Notes: generated from the sequence alone by a model not told the origin. A DNA stretch of 64,000 bases from Athripsodes cinereus (GCA_947579605.1 OX388309.1:14392713-14456712); one strand, 5' to 3'; positions 45,992-53,309 are shown, numbered from the stretch's first letter. A program made the numbers and translations.

Positions 45992-47264
45992 GTGTTTGGT
46001 ATTTTATTTTCATCATTATTTTGTTATGAACATAAGCAACTTGTAATTTTTATGTGCACCTGATTACTTATTATAATAAAATGTTGAGTACACTTTATCA
46101 GAGTTTTATTAAAATCACTCTTAAGAATGTCAACTTTTTAAATTGTGATTTAGAAACATAACTTCTTTGTGATTTAGAAACATAACTACTTTGTGATTTA
46201 GAAACATAACTACTTTGAAAGTTAATAATTCCTCTAAGTAGATAGCATAGTTATTTATTTATTCCATCGGGTAGCAAAGTGAGGTATGTCTGTATCTGCT
46301 GTGAATTTAACTTTATCAAATTGTGATTTAGAAACATAACTACTTTGAAAGTTAATAATTCCTCTAAGTAGATAGCATAGTTATTTATTTATTCCATCGG
46401 GTAGCAAAGTGAGGTATGTCTGTATCTGCTGTGAATTTAACTTTATCAAATTGTGATTTAGAAACATAACTACTTTGAAAGTTAATAATTCCTCTAAGTA
46501 GATAGCATAGTTATTTATTTATTCCATCGGGTAGCAAAGTGAGGTATGTCTGTATCTGCTGTGAATTTAACTTTATCAAATTGCGATTTAGAAACATAAC
46601 TACTTTGAAAGTTAATAATTCCTCTAAGTAGATAGCATAGTTATTTATTTATTCCATCGGGTAGCAAAGTGAGGTATGTCTGTATCTGCTGTGAATTTAA
46701 CTTTATCAAATGCTTGCCGATTCTTCAGGTGGTATTATAGGAATGAATTTGTTTACAGATATGCTGCACAGTGATGTTCCGTTACAACCACAGTCAGTGA
46801 ATTTGACAAATGCAGGGACAAATCAATCGTCTAACAACACGACACCGTTAAATCAAGCATCTAAACCTGCTGTGGGTGCTACATGGGCTGGAGACAGTGC
46901 TAAAGTGAATATAAATCTAGATGATTTGTTTGGTAGCAAGACTCCTAAGTCAGGACCAGCGCCATCTATGAACCAATTAAAAAGCAATCCTTCCAGTCCT
47001 ATACACAATGCAAATATTCAAGCTTCACACCAACCATCTGTTGTGAGCCCCAGTATAAGACAACCTCTTTTTAATCAACCATTAGGAAATAATTTTGCAC
47101 AGATGCCTTCACCAACTGGATTCCCAAGTAATAATTTTATAAATAACAATAATATCAATCCAATGTCTCCTATGAATAACATCAATATGAACCTCATGAG
47201 TGGACTCAATCAAATGGGAAGTCAGCCCAGCCAGCAGCCTTTCTTCCAAGCTCAGTTCAAATGA
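17853..47264 (+). CDS. lqfR: EpsinR / clathrin interactor (lqfR-like), 3' part of the gene
   Basis: Exons 17853-17940, 26741-26943, 27572-27683, 35981-36114, 36219-36422 and 46729-47264 join with matching splice phases into about 424 residues. The order of motifs matches vertebrate CLINT1 and insect EpsinR: an acidic linker, IKKIDLGAAA, the acidic-aromatic [11 protein letters not shown] and EFADFNSAF motifs that bind clathrin-adaptor appendages, then [17 protein letters not shown] and an N/M/P/Q-rich tail. EpsinR recruits clathrin and AP-1 on Golgi/endosome membranes. The lipid-binding ENTH domain (~150 residues) is absent and must be encoded upstream. Introns of 8-10 kb are filled with TEs. 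A second last exon encoding Tel2 (36510-39373) can replace the EpsinR tail. Confidence 0.9.
18057..18852. mobile_element. Non-autonomous hAT element
   Basis: 14-bp terminal inverted repeats CAGGGGTGGCCAAC / GTTGGCCACCCCTG and an exact 8-bp TSD TTATATAT (18049-18056, 18853-18860), the diagnostic TSD length for hAT. No transposase is encoded. An internal ATTTATTTATTTAT-bounded segment (about 18125-18260) may be a nested LINE/SINE tail. Confidence 0.92.
18875..19503. mobile_element. Long-inverted-repeat element (126-bp arms)
   Basis: 18875-19000 and 19378-19503 are imperfect reverse complements (ATGAACCTATCGATTTTGCGG at the outer left end), with a 377-bp centre. The target is an (AT)n stretch, so a TSD cannot be read. 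The centre holds a short plus-strand frame (to 19191) without recognisable family. Confidence 0.8.
18994..19191 (+). other. Short open frame inside the inverted-repeat element
   Basis: About 65 codons, with a coding-like run [20 protein letters not shown]. No family recognised; possibly a relic of the element's own protein. Confidence 0.25.
19770..20160 (+). pseudogene. Tigger/pogo transposase relic (CENP-B HTH part)
   Basis: Read in three frames with several stops, the translation contains [37 protein letters not shown] and [18 protein letters not shown] in order. This is the second half of the CENP-B-type DNA-binding region of Tigger/pogo transposases. The catalytic DDE part is missing and the frame is broken at least four times. 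Confidence 0.75.
20166..21082. other. AT-rich intron DNA with a tRNA-like B box
   Basis: GGTTCGATACC at about 20722-20733 fits a polymerase III B box within a short tRNA-like stretch, probably a worn SINE. 20870-21020 is a dispersed repeat whose inverted relative lies at 26100-26251. No gene was seen. Confidence 0.45.
21083..22440 (+). repeat. Repeat family A, copy 1 (interrupted)
   Basis: It begins ACTAGTTGACCCAGCGAACT, followed by TTCGTACCGCC, and shares with the copies at 33285, 42950 (reverse) and 43237 the blocks TTTACAAACTCCC, a poly-C CTACCCCCCC(G)TCGC segment, 'gacccctggagatcca...ccactttgggaatcactgg' and an AT-rich 3' half. Non-coding. A LINE fragment is inserted at 21163-21616. The class (Helitron-like or other) is undecided. 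Confidence 0.8.
21163..21616 (+). mobile_element. RTE2 (CFDP2-type) LINE 3' fragment
   Basis: Bounded by the 11-bp TSD TACAAACTCCC (21152-21162 and 21617-21627). It encodes about 144 residues of RTE2 C-terminus ending at TAA near 21594-21596 ([37 protein letters not shown]), then an ATTATAATATATATAT tail. The frame is open here, unlike the longer copy at 28310-31675. Confidence 0.92.
22584..23093 (-). pseudogene. N-terminal part of an R4/Dong-like LINE ORF
   Basis: 169 open codons starting with ATG at 23093. The block [34 protein letters not shown] and [19 protein letters not shown] is the Myb-like N-terminal region I associate with REL-endonuclease LINEs of insects. The ORF then becomes S/N-rich and stops. 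The RT domain is missing downstream, so this is only the head of an element. It lies beyond the tail of a related element (23730-25180), giving a tail-then-head order on the minus strand. Clade assignment is by memory of similar proteins. Confidence 0.55.
23978..24883 (-). mobile_element. Penelope-like element fragment with inverted terminal repeats
   Basis: The insertion is bounded by the 12-bp TSD ATATTTTATTAT (23966-23977, 24884-24895) and splits a LINE ORF. It holds a GIY-YIG coding region between 147-bp inverted repeats. The reverse transcriptase of an intact Penelope element is missing. Confidence 0.88.
24028..24885. repeat. 147-bp inverted terminal repeats with hammerhead-like stem
   Basis: 24028-24174 and 24739-24885 are near-perfect reverse complements. 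In the right arm, a GGTAA-AGGT-TTACC stem (24801-24814) is followed directly by GAAA (24815-24818), resembling hammerhead stem II plus core. The mirror image lies at 24095-24112. Confidence 0.92.
24196..24768 (-). CDS. GIY-YIG endonuclease of a Penelope-like element
   Basis: 190 open codons. [20 protein letters not shown] is the GIY-YIG signature (here GVY...YIG), followed by [10 protein letters not shown] (catalytic-region R) and [12 protein letters not shown]. Ahead of it lies the K-rich segment usual between RT and GIY-YIG in Penelope elements. This nuclease makes the first nick for target-primed insertion. The RT domain is absent and the reading enters from the inverted repeat, so the ORF is a truncated C-terminal module. 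The stop lies close to the left inverted repeat. I am sure of the fold, less of completeness. Confidence 0.9.
   Translation of the reverse strand: MLKHLQKQNNIMYKKYIYCGENNKINESINDKPYRKILFVGGLTFKITGSLPDTITPAYYTNNKLSNLLNNKDPTEPLQKNGVYTLKCDDCDATYIGMTKRNFKTRLREHELCLKNSNYSEFANHIIEFDHNFVKTNSSFKYTNINNYFKLCSLETLEINKALNSNVNIVNKVINHYKSPLLTMFTMPNP
25185..25625 (+). pseudogene. Jockey/R1-group LINE fragment (endonuclease end and RT start)
   Basis: It encodes [39 protein letters not shown] (the region after the AP-endonuclease), then in another frame [13 protein letters not shown] and [13 protein letters not shown]...ETHFP, which precedes the RT domain. A deletion/frameshift at about 25440-25460 joins the two. 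Both ends are cut by other elements. Confidence 0.75.
25628..25850 (-). pseudogene. mariner transposase N-terminal fragment
   Basis: From ATG 25824 on the minus strand: [34 protein letters not shown] text and [13 protein letters not shown]...REGRP, the paired HTH region of mariner transposases (irritans-like wording). The DDD catalytic part is missing: the reading runs into the LINE fragment at about 25625. DNA to the right may be the mariner 5' UTR. Confidence 0.85.
26100..26251 (-). repeat. Inverted relative of 20870-21020
   Basis: The reverse complement reads GCTCTCTAGCAAAAACGGT, then TTTTCAACAAGTTTGGT and ATTTATTACCAACATT, matching 20870-21020 at perhaps 75-80%. Non-coding. Confidence 0.7.
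26512..26592. repeat. Perfect 81-bp palindrome (40-bp arms, 1-nt centre)
   Basis: 26512-26551 is the exact reverse complement of 26553-26592 around A26552. It lies in the intron 148 bp before an EpsinR exon. No terminal-repeat or ribozyme motif was seen. Confidence 0.95.
26741..26943 (+). CDS. lqfR: EpsinR exon: Ser/Thr-rich linker and IDLG motif
   Basis: Acceptor TTTGCAG, donor GGTAATA. The first base completes a codon. The exon then encodes [17 protein letters not shown]..., a low-complexity S/T/A region, and ends in KKIDL, completed to IDLGAAA by the next exon, a hallmark of EpsinR/CLINT1. A perfect palindrome lies 148 bp upstream. Confidence 0.9.
27572..27683 (+). CDS. lqfR: EpsinR exon: AAAQF...FNPR segment
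   Basis: Acceptor TTCTAG, donor AAGGTTGGT. It encodes [20 protein letters not shown] and a [11 protein letters not shown] segment, with the last arginine codon split across the next intron. Phases fit both neighbours. Confidence 0.9.
27871..28309. repeat. Direct repeat, two 121-bp copies 318 bp apart
   Basis: 27871-27991 and 28189-28309 are nearly identical (one T/C difference seen at the GTGTTG/GCGTTG position). The spacer contains a CTTCTTCAG block and a truncated copy of something undetermined. The second copy abuts the 5' end of the RTE2 LINE. Confidence 0.92.
28310..31675 (+). mobile_element. Near full-length RTE2 (CFDP2-type) LINE
   Basis: 5' UTR about 28310-28654, one broken endonuclease-RT ORF (28655-31662), and the family 3' end GGATTGTAACTCAT (about 31653-31666). 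Same family as 21163-21616 and 10670-11070. It lies in the EpsinR intron, sense to the gene. Confidence 0.88.
28655..31662 (+). pseudogene. RTE2 endonuclease-reverse transcriptase, frameshifted
   Basis: Coding runs through open pieces 28655-29203, 29190-30116, 30053-31051, 31009-31275 and 31303-31662. The endonuclease has [32 protein letters not shown] and [10 protein letters not shown]. The RT has [33 protein letters not shown] and the catalytic [13 protein letters not shown]. The C-terminus has [13 protein letters not shown] and [13 protein letters not shown]. Vertebrate BovB relatives are often annotated 'craniofacial development protein 2'. Defects: frameshifts near 29190-29203, 30053-30116 and 31009-31051, and a TAG at 31274-31276 where the 21-kb copy has TGG (Trp). 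The copy is therefore dead, though recently so. Confidence 0.92.
31676..31830 (+). other. Penelope-like terminal sequence with hammerhead-like motif
   Basis: TTGAAGA (31719-31725), a 12-19 nt stem region and GAAAC (31745-31749) mimic the CUGANGA...GAAA hammerhead core of Penelope terminal repeats, with C to T at the first core base. The surrounding ATCGAAACGTCGAATCGG wording is typical of these ends. Confidence 0.4.
31831..32579. other. AT-rich intron DNA, nothing recognised
   Basis: No reading frame or repeat boundary could be identified. It ends at the TA target of the Tigger element. Confidence 0.5.
32580..33247 (+). mobile_element. Tigger/pogo deletion derivative
   Basis: Ends CAGTGGTGCCTCGC... 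/ ...GAGGCACCACTG with TA on both sides (32578-32579, 33248-33249). Inside, 32770-33022 still encodes the C-terminal end of the Tigger transposase ([30 protein letters not shown]) up to its TAG stop. The DNA-binding and DDE parts are deleted. Repeated AACGAACTT-type words next to both ends are the subterminal repeats. Confidence 0.9.
33604..33954. repeat. Foldback element, ~89-bp inverted arms
   Basis: 33604-33691 pairs with 33865-33954 at about 90% (CTTTCGCAGTTTAGCGGC versus GCCGCTAAACTGCGAAAG). A third partial copy of the arm (GGCCCCACCCGTTGTCGAG) sits in the loop at 33773-33792. Confidence 0.9.
33962..34200 (-). mobile_element. tRNA-derived SINE
   Basis: On the minus strand the head has an A-box-like TGGCGCGGAGCTC and a B box GGTTCGATTCC (about 34145-34155), then a body with GTCGCGTTAGTACCC and TAAGTTTGGGACTAGCTCGA, common in lepidopteran SINEs, and a poly-A end at 33964-33972. 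Confidence 0.82.
35516..35980. other. Intron DNA before an EpsinR exon, nothing recognised
   Basis: Slightly less AT-rich at 35560-35880, with short inverted words (GCTTATCCATGAGGATATAAGC at 35779-35802). No gene was seen. Confidence 0.5.
35981..36114 (+). CDS. lqfR: EpsinR exon: adaptor-binding DFGDF/EFADF motifs
   Basis: Acceptor GATTATAG, donor GGTAAGT. It encodes [11 protein letters not shown] and EFADFNSAF, two acidic-phenylalanine motifs of the type that bind gamma-ear/GGA-family appendage domains in EpsinR proteins. Confidence 0.95.
36219..36422 (+). CDS. lqfR: EpsinR exon before the alternative splice
   Basis: Acceptor GTTTCAG, donor GGTAAGC. It encodes [16 protein letters not shown], a [10 protein letters not shown] segment that could be a clathrin/adaptor short motif, and [10 protein letters not shown]. 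It ends one base into a codon, compatible with the acceptors at both 36510 (Tel2) and 46729 (EpsinR tail). Confidence 0.93.
36510..39373 (+). CDS. Tel2/TELO2 encoded as an alternative last exon of EpsinR
   Basis: One intronless exon of 954 codons. The acceptor ACACAG at 36504-36509 leaves the frame of the upstream EpsinR exon open (GAA-G/TG-AGT). There is no good in-frame ATG at the start: the first codons are a run-in, and the first ATG comes about 32 codons later, so expression as a fusion is the simplest reading. The C-terminal third carries the Telomere_reg-2 domain (about residues 625-735: [48 protein letters not shown]), then [18 protein letters not shown] and ELVWSFRYH, as in human TELO2. 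Tel2 is the TTT-complex subunit that, with Hsp90, matures PIKK kinases (mTOR, ATM, ATR). Drosophila expresses Tel2 as an EpsinR fusion, so the arrangement appears shared. An internal ATG start cannot be excluded. Confidence 0.93.
39500..39505 (+). promoter_or_regulatory. Likely poly(A) signal of the EpsinR-Tel2 transcript
   Basis: AATAAA about 127 bp after the Tel2 stop codon, in a T-rich 3' flank. It is the first canonical signal downstream, giving a short 3' UTR. Confidence 0.6.
39752..39800. repeat. (TA)n microsatellite
   Basis: About 24 uninterrupted TA units. Confidence 0.97.
39862..39891. repeat. Perfect hairpin, 12-bp arms
   Basis: ATTAGGGCGTCC and its complement around a GTATAT loop. 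A shorter GGCGTCC recurs at about 40089, so this may be the end of a small DNA element. Confidence 0.85.
39892..42189. other. Repeat-filled intron DNA, no gene
   Basis: It contains a LINE-like 3' tail (about 40430-40465), a possible hAT-type element (40814-41690) and family-A-like poly-C and 'ggtataggaatttggaat' text at 41225-41290. Short ORFs here have no recognisable motif. Confidence 0.5.
40814..41690. mobile_element. Possible hAT-like MITE
   Basis: Left end CAGGGCTGGCGAAC and right end GGCTCGCCATTACTG form imperfect inverted repeats starting with CAG. No clear 8-bp TSD and no transposase. Nested family-A-related sequence occupies the middle. Confidence 0.35.
42190..42950 (-). repeat. Repeat family A, copy 3 (reverse)
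   Basis: Reverse complement starts at 42950 with ACTAGTTGACCCAGCGAACT and proceeds through TTTACAAACTCCCGAGG, the CTACCCTCCCCCGTCGC segment and the shared 'gatcccttgagatccac' block to the AT-rich half. Closest to copy 1. The 3' end is missing. Confidence 0.88.
43237..44315 (+). repeat. Repeat family A, copy 4
   Basis: Starts ACTAGCTGACCCAGCGAACT and ends near TTTTATATATTAGA, like copy 2. It includes a 17-C run (43420-43436). With copy 3 it forms a large inverted pair around a 286-bp spacer. Confidence 0.88.
44316..45813. other. AT-rich intron DNA with a second dispersed repeat
   Basis: 44819-45140 starts ACTAGCTGACCCGATAAACG and ends with the phrase CATCAAAATCGTTTCAGCCG...AAGAATTTTATGTATC, a repeat-end wording frequent in moths and butterflies. 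No gene was seen. Confidence 0.5.
45814..45988. repeat. Two (AT)n microsatellites around a 111-bp core
   Basis: 45814-45844 and 45956-45988 are (TA)n runs. The core ends GCAAGTGAT / ATCACTTCGC are near complements, so the unit can fold back. Confidence 0.85.
46191..46710. repeat. 130-bp minisatellite, four units
   Basis: Units start at 46191, 46321, 46451 and 46581 with TTGTGATTTAGAAACATAAC (C for T in unit 4) and are otherwise almost identical. Two partial 23-24 bp sub-units precede at 46144 and 46168. The array ends 18 bp before the acceptor of the EpsinR terminal exon. Confidence 0.97.
46729..47264 (+). CDS. lqfR: EpsinR terminal exon (ordinary C-terminus)
   Basis: Acceptor TTCTTCAG (46721-46728) continues the phase of the exon ending at 36422 (GAA-G/GT-GGT). 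It encodes 178 residues: [13 protein letters not shown], the conserved [20 protein letters not shown] block shared with CLINT1, then an N/M/P/Q-rich tail with several NMN/NPM motifs, ending at TGA 47262-47264. It follows four 130-bp minisatellite units ending 18 bp before the acceptor. The apparent ATG at 46710 lies in the intron and is not a start. Confidence 0.93.
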
Positions 47265-47862
47265 TATAAACCTATATTGTGGATAGACTAAATTAGTTTG
47301 TCTCACAATCTAAACACAACCAACTAATCTTAAAGACTATGTGTAATGGGGCAATAATCAAAGTAAAGTATTGTAATGAATTGCCATTTCAATTTATTCC
47401 ACTAATAATAATAACCTATATGTGCTATTGATATACACTTCCTATAATATGGTATATGTATTAACTAATGATAACTTTATACATATGTATAGTACACCAC
47501 TATCATTAATATTGTATTTGAACTTGTAACAAAATGTTATTCCAGTTAAATTATGTGATACACAAGTTTCATATAGGTGAATACTGATAACTTACCTCTT
47601 GTACATAAGCCACAAAGCTAATACATGTTATGTACCTACATTTATATTAACTCTTTAATATAAGAACATAGCATATTCATTCTCATTTGATGAGATGTGC
47701 TACAAAAGTACACTCTCTATCACATAATTTCTTGTAAACATATCAAAAAATAATATATTTTCAGAAGACATCACATTAATTTATTTGGCTGATATACCTC
47801 CTCCTATGTGAAAAAAGTTTATTTTATATTACTGTTAATAATCTGTACTCTGCTACAATAAA
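47265..47862 (+). promoter_or_regulatory. 3' UTR and likely poly(A) signal of EpsinR
   Basis: An AT-rich flank without coding follows the stop. AATAAA at 47857-47862 is the first canonical signal that I saw. The true 3' end could be further downstream. Confidence 0.5.
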
Positions 47863-50800
47863 CTTCTGGATATTGATAAAACATTTTATGCAAGTTTTAT
47901 TTCTTTGGTATATTTTTTTTAAATAAGGAGAATGGATTCTTTAGAAAGCAATAATTTTAGTGCATTAAAAAGAATTTAGTATTTATTCTATTTATATTCT
48001 GTAGTAGTATTCTGTAATAGAAATTATTTGTACTAGTTGGTTCATTGAATATTTCCATATATTATTTACTGTATAAAATGTAGCTGGCTATTTATTATCT
48101 GTTAATTTGATATAACCTTTACAAACACATATTATTACATGAGGAGTTCACACGCAATGGCACGTCAATCCATTTCTTACAAATATTTAACTATGAAAAC
48201 AGAAATGTTTTTTCTTTTCACTGGCTACACTATAGTTTAATTGATGTAATGAAAATCAACTTCAACCCTTGAGTGAATCAGTTTTGAAACTGATTTAGTA
48301 CCTAGTTAATACGAAATGTGGTGTTTTGTCAGTTTTAATGTTTTAGAATCAATGTGCCTTTTTTGTGAACTCGTCTTATGTTATATGTGAAAATATTTTG
48401 ATTACCTAATTCAGGTATTGAGTGACTATTTGTGTTGTTAGTATTTCTTGTTTAAATTATTTTATAATTTGTCAGTAATTAAGATGATTAATTGTTTCAT
48501 TCCTTACAATTTACTTATGTTAAAAAATATATTTCACGCCATGTGTCCATAATGATTGTGTCAATTATGAACCTTATTTTATAAATATGTTGATGAATAT
48601 TTTAGGTTAATTTTTACTTATGATAATATCTTTGCGATAACAACATACCAACGTCAGAATGAGACATGGTGTACATAATATTCCACTATAAATTACACAC
48701 ATTCTTCATGTCACGCAAGAGTAATTGTTGTTCATTAAACATTTATATCATGTGGTTGTTTTTGACTTATTTATTTATTGTAAATAAATGCATGTAAATA
48801 TTGTTATTAAAGTCAGGGTCAAATTGGTAAATATAAATATTAACTAATATAAATGTTGTCTATGAAATTTGCGTCACTTAACTATCACATTGATATTTAC
48901 ATTGTTGCTATTCATTAGAAGTACTGTACAGTTTAGACCGAATTATTTATACATAACCAATATGATAATAACTCATCTCGTTAAAGAGTTTCAACATTCC
49001 TTAGTAGGTAACTTATATAGAAGTCAATAATTGAGCAAACCATACAAAAAAGTTACACATCCAATAGATAACTGTAGGGCCAACATTCGGTACCTAGATG
49101 CCTTTTAACTGTATAGGACTTATCAGTAGATGATAATCTATGTTATTACGCAATTTCAATGCAAAACTTTGTTCATTATTTGATTAGTTAGATGGTGTAA
49201 TTCGCAAAACACAGTGATTAATTCATTCAACTGAATGTATAACACTTATTAGTGATTTTGGTACAGGTACATTTAATTGGTATTGAGCGAAATATTCAAA
49301 CAATGGCTATGTGTGTACTAAAATATCCAGATACAATCGTTATTTTTTATCACATGAGTAAACGGGATAGTTGCATACTAACATAGAAATAAATGAGCAA
49401 TTAAATTTTTAACACGGTAGAATTATGAGAAAAGTGGTATTTTGTGACAAAAATACGTTTGGTTGCGGAATGTAGAAACTTTTCAGAAATCTGAAATCCC
49501 AACAATAATGTATGAAAGGAATGATGACCATTGCACCAGATAGAAAAATATTCATTTTGTATTTAGTTTCATGATCATCCTTTACCATTAAAATTTAGAG
49601 GAGAATTTTAATGGTTGAAACTATTACCAGGCAGACCTCAAGTGATATACATCTTTATTACTGTCTAATAAATAATTTGAGCACAATTATTGTTCAACAA
49701 CTCTTTTGATAATTTCAAATCCAACTTAAATTAGATTTACTAGTTTGTATTTGAAAGATTAAGTTTTTTTCATATTCTTCATATCATCTGAATAACAATT
49801 TTACTGATTACTTGTATATTATACTGTGTGAAATGTTTTACATACTCTAACTTCTTGTGGTAGCTGTCTGTAAATAATGTTGTTCCCTGCCAACTTTATG
49901 TGTTAATTTACTTTCTTTTTGTAAAAATCATCCTCAACCTTCACCTTCAAATAATTTTTGCCACTTTATATTTTCGAGGTTTTCTTAAGTCATCCACATC
50001 CTCAAATATTGATGATGAATTCACATTAATACTTTTCAACTAACGGGACCTATAGAATGATTTGTTTGAATTTTTATCAATATTGAACAAAACCAGCTGT
50101 CCAGTGGTTAGAAATTTACAAACACACAAGTCCTTTTATATCTTGATTATCAATTGGTTACAAAATAGACGCATGTAGTATTTATAGGAATAATGTTGAG
50201 AGTCAATAAGAATGTACTATCGGCCATTAGTCCTCACTCCTCACCATTTTATAATTACTATCTTTATTTTACATGTTTCAGTATTGTCATGTTGTGATTA
50301 ATTATTTCTGTTGATTAATGAATAAGATTTGTTATTTCTTTTCATATGACAGTATAATTTTTTTAAATACAACTTGTTTTGTTGGATTATATGCCGGGAA
50401 TGTTTCTAATAATTTTTCTGATGTTGTAATAATGTACTGTAGTTACAGGTTATTGAATGTGTCATCATATTATTAAATAATTTTTGAGCACATATATTTG
50501 TTGTAATTTAAGTTTGTGATCGTTTTTATTGATTGGTTTATGAAATTCTGACTTTATAAACACATATTATTCTGAATGTTAAATAGTAAGTACCTAGAAG
50601 TAATAATAATAATTAATTCATATGTATGTACTTATAAAGGTACGTAATATCTTTATCACTAACAATATTATATATGCAGTGTACTGTAATATTTAATGTT
50701 CATTTTTTCATATTATTGTAAAATGCTCATGAGGTGCTGGGAACCATATACTTTTAATTTGGGTATTATTATTTGTATTGTAATTTACATCAATAGATTT

Positions 50801-51049
50801 TACTTATTTTCTAAACTTGTTTTATTTCCTCGTCTATTGAGACACAATTTAAATAGTGGAGTAATGGCTCGTTTTATGGAATTAAATAAACAGAATTCAA
50901 AACGTGACTCATCCCAACTTGCATACAAATAAATTTTGATAGTGGGAAAAGATATAAAGCGCTTGGGGCGTTTAAAATAAAGTTTGGATGAGCAAGTTGT
51001 GGTAATAATGAAAATACATATTTCACCATGCATCGTTGGCGCATCACAT
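47863..51049. other. Intergenic DNA or long 3' UTR, no gene seen
   Basis: 3.2 kb of AT-rich, mostly unique-looking DNA with no recognisable TE coding, in contrast with the introns. It could be extended 3' UTR. ORFs such as 50696-50932 carry no recognisable motif. Confidence 0.5.
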
Positions 51050-51291
51050 TTAGATAACGCACCACTTAATGAAAAATTTTATAATTATAATACGCGATCA
51101 AAACGTAAAATCAGACCAATAGAACGCAGGCTCTCCAAGTTGGATCGTAGCTTTTTGTGTCGTAAGTGTAAGACTATACAACAACCTTCCAGATACAATT
51201 AAGTGCGATGATGTATTGATCTTCCAGAGAAGGGTGAAATCGTATCTGGTTGATAAATTGTTTTACTCTTTGACGAAATGGTAAATGAATA
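51050..51291 (+). pseudogene. LINE C-terminal fragment (CR1/Jockey-like)
   Basis: YNTRSKRKIRP, RLSKLDRSFL, then after a frameshift VRLYNNLPDTIKCDDVLIF and QRRVKSYLVDKLFYSL up to TAA/TAG near 51290. This is the usual C-terminal end of CR1/Jockey-group ORF2. Confidence 0.65.
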
Positions 51292-53309
51292 GAATTTCCT
51301 CATTGTTTTTGTGATTTGATTGTTCGTTTCTATAATTTAAATTATTGATATATTTTAATATTTGACGTTGTGGATCCAGACTCTACATCCGTGACTACAA
51401 AAATGATGTAGGTAATTTGATATTTTGTTTAATTTTGATTGATTGTATTTGAAATTGTGATAAATTTTATAAAATGTATGTGTGACAAGTCCAAGTGCCT
51501 GCATAATAGGACCCTAGGGACAATTAGAGACAATATACATCATTCCATCATTGAAATTATCACAAACATCTTAAGATTGTGTATATTGTTAGTGGTATAT
51601 AATAGTTTCCTTTTGTATAAATTGAAAAATGAAATCAGATTATTGGAATCTATTTTATTATTTATTACAAAATATCAAGACTTATACATTATCTAGTTAC
51701 ACATGAAACAGAGATCATTACAAATAGATTTTTACCTAAATAATTATAATATCCACTGCTAACAAAAAACAATTGTAAAAATAAAGTTGATATTTTCAAC
51801 CGACGGTACTTGGTGGAAATTCATGTTGAATTAATTTAAATAAAACACTTATTTAAATTAATTGTAAAAATGTAAATACAAATCTAAAGATTGTAAAAAA
51901 AATTGCAAGATGTTTGTTCTCAAAAGTAATGGGATTTATTGCAGATCAAAAGAATTCCCAAATTACCAATGTAATCACATAGAATTGTAGTTTACAACTG
52001 TGCATTCATATGGTATAAACCAAAATGTGTAACAAAGCTGCTACATCTTTCTTTTCAGTGCACTATATCCTAGAAGACCCTCTTCAGCTATTCGTATGAT
52101 CCACACCTCATATTCTAGGATAGATCGTTGAGGTATTTGCTTGTGCACCCCCTGTGATTTATCTCCTTCAGTTATCTCTTTCATTATATCTTGTAGAAGG
52201 TTTTTGTGACACATTGTATGACCAAAATTCATCCGATGTATCTTTCTGACATGGTCTTGGACAGGTGCTTTCATCCTTGGATTTTGTTAAGAAACTTGAT
52301 GTGTTCCCTCCAGGACATTCTTACTCATCTCGAATATCTTTTGTTTACGTGGCTAGTAACATTTCAATTAAATTATTTTGTTCTTGTATTAAAATACTGA
52401 ATATAAACAGTTTTGAGTATTTGGAACAATGCCAAATTGAATAAAGGTAGAATGGATATGTTGAATAACACTATTCTCTCATTAAGATGTAATGATTAAA
52501 CACTTAATCATTGAAAAAAAAAAAACTAATTTCTTTACCTAACTTACGAAATTATCAACTTAAAATTTGTCATCTCAAAAAGAGATTATTCAATGAACAA
52601 TTGTCAATAACCTCACTTTTGTAAAATCAGTTGTATGCTTAAATAAAAATAAATCAGTTCAGTATTTAAGCCATCACAATTTTTTTTATAAGGCACTTAA
52701 ATAAATATAGAACATAGGTACCCTAAAATAATTAATGTAATATAATAATTGTGATGTAGTATTAAGAGTGCATCCTTAAAAGTAATATAACAATATTTAA
52801 TTATTCTTATGTAGATAGATACTGCTTAATTGAAGATAAGCATTGGAGACTTTCTCAATGGGATTTTACCAACACACTGACGTGTACATTTCCACAGTAA
52901 TGTTATAGGGGATATTTAATTTTTATATAAATTTACCATTCATTCTCTAAATAGCGGTGAAATCTTCAATATATTGCAAGAATGTATTTATTCACATAAG
53001 ATCAAAAAAAATGGTGAATGCATATACATGGGTGAAAAAAAACTGCAATAAAAATGTGAAAATAACTAATTCCACAAATGCACAAACCTTTACAAATCCT
53101 TTGGGTCTCAATTTGACATGAGGGATTTGTTTACAATCATATAAATAGGTATAATCAGAGAACTTAAATTAAATATCTTAGTTTAGATTATATTCCACAA
53201 ATGAATACAAACTATCTTATTTATATAAAATCTATATTTTGTTGAGCAAGGAATGTATATGTCAGTGCAGTGTTTGTTGAGTGTGAAAAATGAGAAACAA
53301 AATTTGAGA
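51292..53309. other. Intergenic AT-rich DNA, no gene recognised
   Basis: A minus-strand frame at 52041-52274 (77 codons) has no motif. A 'ccgacggtacttggtggaa' phrase at 51801-51820 resembles the complement of 4455-4478, a shared repeat end. Confidence 0.45.

Noticed and set aside
46191..46710. Regular repeats that might suggest a CRISPR array
   Set aside because: The whole 130-bp unit repeats without variable spacers, and the setting is a eukaryotic intron: it is a minisatellite.
46710..46728. ATG at 46710 as a start of a separate gene
   Set aside because: The frame and acceptor TTCTTCAG at 46721-46728 continue EpsinR coding exactly; the ATG lies in the intron.
50696..50932. 78-codon plus-strand ORF
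   Set aside because: Hydrophobic, no motif; adjacent to a LINE C-terminal fragment and likely part of its non-coding or decayed sequence.
52041..52274. 77-codon minus-strand ORF
   Set aside because: No motif, atypical composition and no splice context; treated as chance.
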